Source of the DNA: Lachnospiraceae bacterium UBA7110
GTDB taxonomy: Bacteria > Bacillota > Clostridia > Lachnospirales > Lachnospiraceae
Reading direction: 5' to 3'
DNA: 9,237 nucleotides
Assembly (NCBI GenBank): GCA_002492295.1
Contig: DKYC01000092.1
Location: 1-9,237, forward strand
Program-made: the position numbers and the translations under genes
The notes under the pieces: model-generated
Seen by the model: only the letters and a program-made list of their open reading frames with translations
Told to the model about the DNA's origin: nothing
The model's database searches: none
In this document: piece by piece, positions 1 to 6,019 of the stretch
Layout of the letters: each line of letters begins with the position of its first letter
How positions within the stretch are numbered: the first letter of the stretch is position 1

Positions 1-139
1 CCTCCATATTTTTATTTTATGTTATATCGATTGGCTTTAGGACAATTATAGTATGCTAAAAGCATTTAAAAGTATGCGGAAAGATGATATACGGAAACGG
101 TACCTTTATAAAAATTTTATGTTTTCAAAGGGGGGAAAG

Positions 140-178
140 ATGCTGACAGAGAAACACAGGAGTTCCTATTTACAGTAA
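140..178 (+). other. Orphan Shine-Dalgarno and 12-codon mini-ORF in front of the SH3 frame
   Basis: A purine-rich run (AAAGGGGGGAAAG, 127-139) ends directly before an ATG at 140. This is the best ribosome site in the first 700 bases. The frame it opens encodes only MLTEKHRSSYLQ and stops at 176-178. The SH3-like reading frame lies in the register one base earlier (codons at 139, 142 and so on) and is open from 112, so translation from this ATG does not enter it. It may be the original start of a now frameshifted gene, or a chance or leader ORF. No signal peptide is visible in either register, which argues that more than a single-base change separates this from an intact secreted protein. Confidence 0.35.
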
Positions 179-195
179 CATCAATCAATGTATAC

Positions 196-645
196 ATGTA
201 CACACAGAAAGACTGTAATGTAAGGGAAAAGCTATCAACAGACTATGGAGTAATGAGGTGTTTGGATAAAGTGACAGAAGTAAAAGTAACGGGTGAAGTA
301 AACTGGTATGAAGTAAGAATAAATGGGGAGAAGAGTTATATCAGCAGCAGTTTATTAGCAGACGCAAAACCAGAAGAAATCCAAACGTCATCGCCAAGTG
401 GGGATACAAGTATACCATCCCGGGATACAGACAAACCGACACCGCCGGCAGAAACTACGTCTGGGGATATGTATGGATTTACACCGAATGGAGATGGCAC
501 AGATACAGACCCTAATGGTAATCAATGCGGTATCAATTCAGATGGGTTTATGATGCCAATCAATCCTGATACAGGCATGCCATTTGAAACAGGTGAAAAA
601 ACACGAAGTGGTTTGACCGCTGGCCAATATATACCCGGATTATAA
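196..645 (+). CDS. Bacterial SH3-like domain protein, probably a 5'-truncated remnant
   Basis: The 149-residue frame has an SH3b-like segment at residues 5-54. Its NVR...STDYGVM core, EVKVTGE..WYEV strand and YISSSLL end match the usual NVRSGPSTDY / VTGE.NGWYKV / GYVSSxYL pattern. A Pro/Thr/Ser/Asp linker follows at 57-90, then a Gly/Asn/Asp/Pro-rich tail at 91-149 that I do not recognise. SH3b domains usually bind cell wall or peptides in secreted proteins, but no signal peptide or membrane segment is present here. No ribosome site precedes ATG 196. The frame is open back to 112, and the residues before the ATG (EFLFTVTSINVY) resemble the lead-in of SH3b domains in related secreted proteins, so homology seems to extend upstream of any usable start. 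I read it as a remnant or a gene with a displaced start. The alternative is a real small protein starting at 196. Confidence 0.5.
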   Translation: MYTQKDCNVREKLSTDYGVMRCLDKVTEVKVTGEVNWYEVRINGEKSYISSSLLADAKPEEIQTSSPSGDTSIPSRDTDKPTPPAETTSGDMYGFTPNGDGTDTDPNGNQCGINSDGFMMPINPDTGMPFETGEKTRSGLTAGQYIPGL

Positions 646-684
646 AGAAATAAAATATATACAATAGCTACCGGAATTTTTTAG

Positions 685-713
685 TGTCTATTATGTTGGG
701 AAAATGATATAAT
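685..713 (+). promoter_or_regulatory. Extended -10 promoter for the sigma-factor gene
   Basis: A perfect TATAAT at 708-713 is preceded by TGA (705-707), giving an extended -10 element (TGnTATAAT). The -35 region 17 bp upstream (685-690, TGTCTA) is poor, as is common for extended -10 promoters. Transcription would start near 720, giving a leader of about 70 nt to ATG 792. A short tandem duplication of AGGCATT (728-741) lies in that leader. The site looks like a housekeeping sigma-A promoter. I do not see a paired ECF-type GGAAC / CGTC signal, so autoregulation by the encoded factor is not evident. Confidence 0.6.
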
Positions 714-779
714 ATTTCAAAAAATACAGGCATTAGGCATTTTATGATGAAATATTATATCAGAAGAGCCTACAGGACG

Positions 780-785
780 AAAGGG
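780..785 (+). promoter_or_regulatory. Ribosome binding site that sets the sigma-factor start at 792
   Basis: AAAGGG lies 6 nt before ATG 792. The in-frame upstream ATGs at 744 and 747 have only a bare AGG seven bases away, and the 16 extra residues they would add are basic and do not resemble the start of a sigma factor. I therefore prefer 792. Confidence 0.6.
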
Positions 786-791
786 AATAAA

Positions 792-3014
792 ATGGCAGAA
801 GAAAAGAAAGAACCTGTCAGTGAACAGGACACACAAGAATTAACCAATGCCGTACGGGATTACCAAAACGGCGATGCTGAGGCATTTAATATCATTTATG
901 AATTGTCATACAGATACTTGTATGTGTGCATTCGAAACATCATAGGCAGTGAGGACGAAAGCCGCGATATTTTACAAAATACCTATATGGATATCGCAAA
1001 ATCCATCGGCAGCCTGAATCAGGCGGAAGCATTTTTGTCATGGGCAGGCATGACTGCGAGGCGGGAATGCTATGCGTATCTCAAAAAGAATAAAAACATT
1101 GTGCCGGTTGACACGGACGATGAAATTTTCGGTAATTTGGAAGCCGACGAGGAGTTCATACCGGAAAATGTCATGCAGGACAAGGAGAAGCAGCGGCTTA
1201 TCCGGGAAGTGATAGACGGATTAAGTGAAATGCAGCGGCTTTGTATTATCGCGTATTATTATGAAGGGAAAAAACAGGAAGAAATCGCACAGGAACTTGA
1301 TATTCCGGTAAATTCCGTAAAATCCCATATTTTGCGTGCGAAGGCAAAGATTAAGGAGGAAGTGCTTACAATCGAGAAAGAGCAGGGCACCAGGCTCTAC
1401 AGTGTTGCACCATTGCTGCTGTTGCTGATGGGCGACGAGATTGCAGAGTGTATTCTGCCGGAGTCCCTGCAGGAAACGGTCATGAAACAGACGGGGGTAC
1501 CTTATCGGGCAGCGGCAAAAAAGGCGGCTGCACAGACGGCAAAAAGGGCGGTTCAGACGAAAATTATAATCGGGGCAGTTGCGGCGGCAGCAGTGATTGG
1601 CGGAGGAATTGCCCTGTTTTATCAGGTAAATGCGGGGAATATGCTGACAGCAGGAAGCGGTCTGTCGGAAGGGGAGACCGCGTATGCAGGCGCCGTCGGA
1701 CAGGAGCAAAGCACGGCTGCAGAAGCGGTTTCCCAAACCCAGCCTTTAGAAGAGCAGACTACAGAAGAGCAGCCTTTAGAAGAACAGACTACAGAAGAAC
1801 AGACGGATGAAGACACTGTGTTTGAGGCAGTGCTGGATTTGGATGAATTTGAAGGCTACGGAGATGCGAACGGCAATGTGATTCCTGTAAAAAAGGACGG
1901 GCTGTGGGGCGCGATAAACTATCAGAAGGAAGAAATCGTGCCTTGCGAATACACGGGATTTTGGGCAGCGCCGGATGATGAGGGGACATTTATCCTGACC
2001 AATTCAACGTACACAGAGTATGATACGGAAAAGTATACATATTACATTTTTAACAGGGATGGAGAACTGCTGTACGAGAGCGGTGATGATGATGACAAGG
2101 TGACTGCGTCAGGCGGTTTATACAGCGTGGCAGCCATGAACGATAATGCGGACGGTGATATTTTGGGAAGGGTTTCGTATTATAAAGCGGATGGAACGAT
2201 GATTTATTCTGAGCCTTGCGAAGTCACTGCCATGAATGCAAACGGATTTCGGGACGGATATGCACTGGTTTGCGCTGATTATGAAGACGAGACGGAATTT
2301 GTGGGAAGAATCGGAAAGATGGATAAGGACGGAAATGTCACATGGCATGAAATGTATGTTGACAGCAAAGAAGATGACCTCACCCATATCCAGCAGTCTC
2401 CGATGAATTCCTTCAATCACGGATACTGTGTCCTTCGGAATGAGTTCCTTGAAGCGGGTATGATGACCATGATTTCCGATGATTTTGAGGAGCTTGCGCA
2501 GTTTAATATTTGCTTTTATCAGCTTCAGGGGGATACGCTGGTGTATGACGAAAGTTATTTTCACGAGGAGAACATTTCATGGGAAACGTATCAGATTGAC
2601 GGCGCATTGTATGCCAATTATGGCTCCAAGATGGTGCTGACGTTTGATGACAGGGACGTGCTGGTGGATTTGAGCCTGTATCCGGGAATGACGTATGAGA
2701 ACGCCGACGGGCGCATTGTACAGGCAGTATATGACAAAATTTATCTGTCAGAGGAAACGTACTGGCTTGCCTGCGACGGGGAGCAATGGGGCTACATTGA
2801 CCACGATGGTCAAAAGATGCGGTTTTATGATGATGCGTCGGATTTCTGCAATGGAAAGGCGCTTGTTATCGAAGACGGCATAGCATATCTGATTGATGAA
2901 AATTTTGAGAAAATAAAGGAGATTGGAGAGGCGGAAGGCGTGCTCTGGCTTGGAGATTTCTTCATGGTACGGAATGGGGAGAGCAGGCAGTTGTATCCGG
3001 TTGATGAGAACTAA
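792..3014 (+). CDS. Membrane-anchored ECF-type sigma factor with extracytoplasmic WG-repeat region
   Basis: The 740-residue protein (756 if started at 744) is a single-chain fusion. Residues about 30-100 match sigma-70 region 2 (FNIIYELSYRYLYVCIRNIIGSED..., DILQNTYMDI). Residues 135-195 match region 4, with a helix-turn-helix at about 162-183 (QEEIAQELDIPVNSVKSHIL). A short Leu-rich stretch follows at 203-213. A Lys/Arg-rich run (about 240-257) then precedes one membrane helix at 258-279, predicting a cytoplasmic N-terminus and an outside C-terminus. Outside are an acidic linker with two QPLEEQTTEE repeats (317-336) and a long region with WG-repeat features around Trp372 (KKDGLWGAI) and Trp666 (EQWGYIDHDG). 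The sigma part should direct RNA polymerase to unknown promoters while tethered. The outer part may sense an envelope signal or restrain the sigma part. No separate anti-sigma gene is adjacent. The sigma and membrane assignments are firm; the WG assignment is moderate; the sensing role is inference. Confidence 0.85.
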   Translation: MAEEKKEPVSEQDTQELTNAVRDYQNGDAEAFNIIYELSYRYLYVCIRNIIGSEDESRDILQNTYMDIAKSIGSLNQAEAFLSWAGMTARRECYAYLKKNKNIVPVDTDDEIFGNLEADEEFIPENVMQDKEKQRLIREVIDGLSEMQRLCIIAYYYEGKKQEEIAQELDIPVNSVKSHILRAKAKIKEEVLTIEKEQGTRLYSVAPLLLLLMGDEIAECILPESLQETVMKQTGVPYRAAAKKAAAQTAKRAVQTKIIIGAVAAAAVIGGGIALFYQVNAGNMLTAGSGLSEGETAYAGAVGQEQSTAAEAVSQTQPLEEQTTEEQPLEEQTTEEQTDEDTVFEAVLDLDEFEGYGDANGNVIPVKKDGLWGAINYQKEEIVPCEYTGFWAAPDDEGTFILTNSTYTEYDTEKYTYYIFNRDGELLYESGDDDDKVTASGGLYSVAAMNDNADGDILGRVSYYKADGTMIYSEPCEVTAMNANGFRDGYALVCADYEDETEFVGRIGKMDKDGNVTWHEMYVDSKEDDLTHIQQSPMNSFNHGYCVLRNEFLEAGMMTMISDDFEELAQFNICFYQLQGDTLVYDESYFHEENISWETYQIDGALYANYGSKMVLTFDDRDVLVDLSLYPGMTYENADGRIVQAVYDKIYLSEETYWLACDGEQWGYIDHDGQKMRFYDDASDFCNGKALVIEDGIAYLIDENFEKIKEIGEAEGVLWLGDFFMVRNGESRQLYPVDEN
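1741..1800 (+). repeat. Tandem 30-bp repeat (two copies) in the sigma-factor linker
   Basis: Units at 1741-1770 and 1771-1800 are identical at 28 of 30 positions; both differences are G-to-A changes in third codon positions. The unit is a multiple of three, so the frame is kept, and the encoded peptide QPLEEQTTEE is repeated exactly. It lies about 37 residues beyond the membrane helix and forms an acidic flexible spacer. Confidence 0.9.
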
Positions 3015-3026
3015 GAGGAAAAGCGT

Positions 3027-3076
3027 ACTGTTACGAATTTCCTAAAACAAATTTAGGGTAACGGTTGAAATTTTTT
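3027..3076 (+). terminator. Terminator-like hairpin after the sigma-factor gene
   Basis: Bases 3027-3034 (ACTGTTAC) pair with 3058-3065 (GTAACGGT, one G-U). Inside, CCTAAA (3041-3046) pairs with TTTAGG (3052-3057) around a 5-nt loop, leaving a 6-nt bulge on the left arm. Six T's lie at 3071-3076, five bases after the stem. The bulge and the gap before the T-run make it an imperfect intrinsic terminator. It would end sigma-gene transcripts 13 bases after the stop codon, and it overlaps the -35 of the next promoter. The inner palindrome could instead be an operator. Confidence 0.45.
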
Positions 3077-3093
3077 GTCGAATGTAATATTAT
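3065..3093 (+). promoter_or_regulatory. Sigma-A promoter of the leuB-ilvD-ilvB operon
   Basis: TTGAAA (3065-3070), a 17-bp spacer and TATTAT (3088-3093) match the housekeeping consensus at five of six positions in each hexamer. Transcription would start near 3100, leaving a leader of about 60 nt before leuB. A second TATAAT at 3104-3109 has no -35 at a usable distance. Confidence 0.7.
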
Positions 3094-3115
3094 AAAAGAT
3101 ATGTATAATTATTCA

Positions 3116-3135
3116 CTGGCAGTCATTTTTGCCAG
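3116..3135 (+). other. Small hairpin in the leuB leader
   Basis: CTGGCA (3116-3121) and TGCCAG (3130-3135) form a 6-bp stem around an 8-nt loop, near the 5' end of the predicted leuB transcript and 11 nt before its ribosome site. No run of T's directly follows, so it is not a terminator. It may stabilise the mRNA end or be a protein site. The function is unknown. Confidence 0.45.
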
Positions 3136-3146
3136 ATAGTCATAAA

Positions 3147-3152
3147 AAGGAG
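3147..3152 (+). promoter_or_regulatory. Ribosome binding site that sets the leuB start at 3162
   Basis: AAGGAG lies 9 nt before ATG 3162. The frame is also open to a TTG at 3129, but that codon sits inside the leader hairpin and has no ribosome site. The family's usual N-terminus (short strand, then PGDGIGPE) fits a start at 3162. Confidence 0.8.
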
Positions 3153-3161
3153 CTTATTAGA

Positions 3162-4262
3162 ATGAATTTAAACATTGTATGTATCCCCGGCGACGGTATT
3201 GGTCCGGAAATCGTATCGGAGGCAAAAAAGGTATTAAATAAGGTTGCAGATAAGTTCGGTCACAGTATTTCCTATCAGGATATTTTGATGGGAGGCGCGT
3301 CGATTGATGCGTGCGGTGAGCCGCTTACAGAGGAAGCGATTGCGACAGCGAAGGCTGCGGATGCAGTGCTTATGGGTTCCATTGGAGGAAATACCGCGAC
3401 TTCTCCGTGGTACAAACTGCCGCCCCATTTGAGACCGGAGGCAGGCCTTTTAAAGCTTAGAAAGGAATTGAACCTTTTTGCTAATTTAAGACCGGCATAC
3501 CTTTATGAGGAGCTGAAGGAGGCGTGCCCGCTGCGGGATGACATTATCGGAAGCGGATTTGATATGATGATTATGCGTGAGCTGACAGGCGGACTTTACT
3601 TTGGGGAGCGCAGTACAAAAGAGATTGACGGCGTGATGACGGCAGTTGACACGCTTACTTATACAGAAGAGGAAATCAAGCGCATTGCGATAAAAGGCTT
3701 TGACATTGCCATGAAGCGCAGAAAGAAGGTTACAAGCGTTGACAAGGCAAATGTGCTGGACTCCTCAAGGCTTTGGAGAAAGGTCGTGGAGGAGGTCGCA
3801 AAGGATTATCCGGAAGTGACATTGGAGCATATGCTTGTGGATAACTGCGCAATGCAGCTTGTGAAAGACCCGAAGCAGTTTGATGTGATTTTGACCGAAA
3901 ATATGTTCGGAGATATTTTGTCTGATGAGGCAAGTATGGTGACGGGCTCAATTGGAATGCTTTCTTCCGCAAGCCTGAATGATACAAAGTTTGGACTTTA
4001 TGAGCCGAGCGGCGGTTCGGCGCCGGATATTGCAGGAAAAGGGATTGCAAATCCGATTGCGACAATTTTGAGTGCGGCAATGATGCTTCGCTATTCCTTT
4101 GATTTGGATAAGGAGGCGGCGGCGATTGAGGCAGCCGTAAAAAAGGTGCTTGAGGAAGGCTATCGTACGATTGATATTATGCCGCAGGAGGAGTGTAAGC
4201 GTGCGGCTGTTACACAGGTAGGAACTGTACAGATGGGCGATTTGATTGCTGAGCGGATTTAA
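3162..4262 (+). CDS. leuB: 3-isopropylmalate dehydrogenase
   Basis: LeuB oxidises and decarboxylates (2R,3S)-3-isopropylmalate to 2-oxoisocaproate with NAD+, the third step of the leucine branch, as a cytoplasmic homodimer needing Mg2+ or Mn2+. The 366-residue product has normal family length. Visible hallmarks are the start [10 protein letters not shown] (about 8-17), the substrate loop Arg139 in [12 protein letters not shown] with catalytic Tyr146, catalytic Lys195 in VDKANVL, and metal-binding aspartates at 227 (VDNCAMQL), 251 and 255 ([10 protein letters not shown]). The NAD-binding segment [18 protein letters not shown] lies near the C-terminal third. The [12 protein letters not shown] form and the RELTGG loop favour LeuB over isocitrate or tartrate dehydrogenase. 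It has its own promoter and is the first gene of the leuB-ilvD-ilvB set, 68 nt before ilvD. No leuA or leuCD is in the window, so the rest of the leucine branch must lie elsewhere. Confidence 0.96.
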   Translation: MNLNIVCIPGDGIGPEIVSEAKKVLNKVADKFGHSISYQDILMGGASIDACGEPLTEEAIATAKAADAVLMGSIGGNTATSPWYKLPPHLRPEAGLLKLRKELNLFANLRPAYLYEELKEACPLRDDIIGSGFDMMIMRELTGGLYFGERSTKEIDGVMTAVDTLTYTEEEIKRIAIKGFDIAMKRRKKVTSVDKANVLDSSRLWRKVVEEVAKDYPEVTLEHMLVDNCAMQLVKDPKQFDVILTENMFGDILSDEASMVTGSIGMLSSASLNDTKFGLYEPSGGSAPDIAGKGIANPIATILSAAMMLRYSFDLDKEAAAIEAAVKKVLEEGYRTIDIMPQEECKRAAVTQVGTVQMGDLIAERI

Positions 4263-4307
4263 TTTGGAGATTTGGTTTGGAGATTTGATTTGGAGATTTG
4301 ATTTGGA
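4263..4307 (+). repeat. Tandem 13-bp repeat between leuB and ilvD
   Basis: The unit TTTGGAGATTTGR occurs at 4263-4275, 4276-4288 and 4289-4301, with only the last base varying, followed by a partial fourth copy (TTTGGA, 4302-4307). The array begins at the first base after the leuB stop codon. The + strand from 4263 to 4327 contains no cytosine, so the mRNA here should be almost unable to form stable stems. The unit is not a multiple of three and is not coding. A ribosome site for ilvD follows directly. Confidence 0.9.
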
Positions 4308-4311
4308 ATAG

Positions 4312-4318
4312 AAAGGAG
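4312..4318 (+). promoter_or_regulatory. Ribosome binding site of ilvD, with long spacing
   Basis: AAAGGAG is followed by 12 nt before ATG 4331, longer than the usual 5-9. An ATG only one base after the site (4320) opens a four-codon frame (Met-Val-Ile-Arg, stop 4332-4334) that overlaps the ilvD start as ATGA. ATG 4331 remains the best start: no in-frame ATG lies upstream, only a TTG at 4298 inside the repeat array, and MRSDNVKKG is a normal IlvD N-terminus. Confidence 0.65.
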
Positions 4319-4330
4319 TATGGTTATCAG

Positions 4331-6004
4331 ATGAGAAGCGATAATGTAAAAAAAGGGATGCAGCAGGCACCCCATAGAAGTCTTTTTAATGCACTCGGAT
4401 TTACAGAGGAGGAAATGAACAAGCCGATGGTCGGGATTGTCAGCTCCTATAATGAGATTGTACCGGGGCACATGAATCTTGATAAAATTGTCAATGCTGT
4501 AAAGCTTGGCGTTGCGGAGGCGGGCGGCGTGCCTGTTGTATTTCCTGCAATTGCTGTGTGTGACGGGATTGCAATGGGACATATCGGTATGAAATATTCT
4601 CTTGTGACAAGGGATTTGATTGCGGATTCGACAGAGGCGATGGCGTTAGCGCACCAGTTTGATGCGCTTGTCATGGTGCCAAACTGTGATAAAAATGTTC
4701 CGGGACTTTTAATGGCGGCGGCGCGTATCAATGTGCCAACCGTATTTGTATCCGGCGGCCCGATGCTGGCAGGACACGTGAAGGGGCAGAAGAGAAGCCT
4801 TTCTTCCATGTTTGAGGCGGTAGGCTCCTATGCGGCAGGAACAATGACAGAGGAAGATGTATGTGAATTTGAAAATAAAACCTGTCCGACTTGCGGTTCC
4901 TGCTCAGGAATGTATACGGCAAATTCCATGAATTGTCTTACGGAAGCGCTTGGCATGGGATTGCAGGGTAACGGTACGATTCCGGCAGTTTATTCGGAGC
5001 GTATCAAGCTTGCAAAGCACGCGGGAATGGCAGTTATGGAGCTGTTAAAGAAGAATATCTGCCCGCGCGACATTATGACGAAGGAAGCGGTTTTGAATGC
5101 GCTGACCGTGGATATGGCGCTTGGATGCTCGACGAACTCCATGCTTCATCTTCCTGCGATTGCGCACGAAATCGGCTTTGATTTTGATATTTCATTTGCA
5201 AATGAAATCAGTGAAAAAACACCGAATTTGTGTCACCTTGCTCCGGCAGGCCCGACTTATATGGAGGATTTGAACGAGGCGGGCGGCGTCTATGCTGTGA
5301 TGAACCAGCTTGCGGAGCTTGGACTGTTGAATACGGACTGCATGACTGTTACGGGAAAGACAATCGGAGAAAATATTAAGGGTGCAAAAAATAAAAATCC
5401 GGAGGTCATCAGACCAAACGACAATCCGTACAGCAAAACGGGCGGTCTTGCAGTGTTAAAGGGAAATTTAGCGCCGGACGGAAGCGTTGTAAAGCGTTCG
5501 GCAGTGGCGCCTGAGATGCTGGTACATGAAGGGCCTGCGCGTGTGTTTGAGTGCGAGGAGGACGCGATTGAGGCGATTAAGGGCGGAAAGATTGTGGCAG
5601 GTGATGTTGTCGTCATTCGCTATGAAGGTCCTAAGGGTGGTCCGGGTATGCGTGAGATGTTAAATCCGACATCGGCAATCGCAGGCATGGGACTTGGCTC
5701 TACAGTTGCATTGATTACGGACGGACGGTTTTCCGGTGCGTCAAGAGGCGCGTCTATCGGACACGTTTCTCCGGAGGCGGCTGTATGCGGACCGATTGCG
5801 CTGGTGGAAGAGGGAGACATTATTTCAATTAATATTCCGGAATATTCGCTCAATGTCAAGGTTTCGGACGAGGAGCTTGCGGCGCGCAGAGCAAAATGGC
5901 AGCCAAGAGAGCCGAAGATTACAACCGGTTATCTTGCAAGATACAGAGAGCTCGTTACAAGCGGTAACAGGGGTGCAATTTTGGAAATCCCGAAAAAGAA
6001 TTAA
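4331..6004 (+). CDS. ilvD: Dihydroxy-acid dehydratase
   Basis: IlvD dehydrates 2,3-dihydroxyisovalerate and 2,3-dihydroxy-3-methylvalerate to the 2-oxo acids that give valine (and leucine) and isoleucine. It is a cytoplasmic iron-sulfur enzyme. The 557-residue product has full family length. The conserved cluster and metal region is complete: Cys77 in [15 protein letters not shown], Cys119 and Lys121 in NCDKNVPG, and Cys191 in [20 protein letters not shown]. The C-terminal half has [12 protein letters not shown], then [10 protein letters not shown] with Ser468, the expected catalytic serine, and [16 protein letters not shown] sequence (here AAVCGPIAL). The iron-sulfur cluster type cannot be told from sequence by eye. 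The 6-phosphogluconate dehydratase relative (Edd) is unlikely given the ilvB and leuB neighbours and the overall motif set. The gene lies 68 nt after leuB and 15 nt before ilvB, as one operon. Confidence 0.96.
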   Translation: MRSDNVKKGMQQAPHRSLFNALGFTEEEMNKPMVGIVSSYNEIVPGHMNLDKIVNAVKLGVAEAGGVPVVFPAIAVCDGIAMGHIGMKYSLVTRDLIADSTEAMALAHQFDALVMVPNCDKNVPGLLMAAARINVPTVFVSGGPMLAGHVKGQKRSLSSMFEAVGSYAAGTMTEEDVCEFENKTCPTCGSCSGMYTANSMNCLTEALGMGLQGNGTIPAVYSERIKLAKHAGMAVMELLKKNICPRDIMTKEAVLNALTVDMALGCSTNSMLHLPAIAHEIGFDFDISFANEISEKTPNLCHLAPAGPTYMEDLNEAGGVYAVMNQLAELGLLNTDCMTVTGKTIGENIKGAKNKNPEVIRPNDNPYSKTGGLAVLKGNLAPDGSVVKRSAVAPEMLVHEGPARVFECEEDAIEAIKGGKIVAGDVVVIRYEGPKGGPGMREMLNPTSAIAGMGLGSTVALITDGRFSGASRGASIGHVSPEAAVCGPIALVEEGDIISINIPEYSLNVKVSDEELAARRAKWQPREPKITTGYLARYRELVTSGNRGAILEIPKKN

Positions 6005-6019
6005 AAAGGAGAATGACGG

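Noticed and set aside
31..57. Promoter TTGGCT / TATGCT before the SH3 frame
   Set aside because: The spacer is only 15 bp and the hexamers are imperfect; AT-rich DNA gives such matches by chance.
744..791. Upstream start at ATG 744 for the sigma-factor gene
   Set aside because: Only a bare AGG precedes it; the 16 added residues are basic and unlike sigma N-termini, and ATG 792 has a proper AAAGGG site.
1448..1810. 120-codon + strand frame inside the sigma-factor gene
   Set aside because: Low-complexity Arg/Gly-rich translation produced by the Ala-rich membrane region and repeat linker in another register; the sigma frame is continuous through it.
3129..3161. TTG start at 3129 for leuB
   Set aside because: It lies within the leader hairpin, has no ribosome site, and adds residues before the normal LeuB N-terminus.
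3094..3161. T-box riboswitch or leader-peptide attenuator before leuB
   Set aside because: The leader is about 60 nt, with no T-box core, no regulatory-codon-rich leader ORF and no terminator/antiterminator pair after the promoter.
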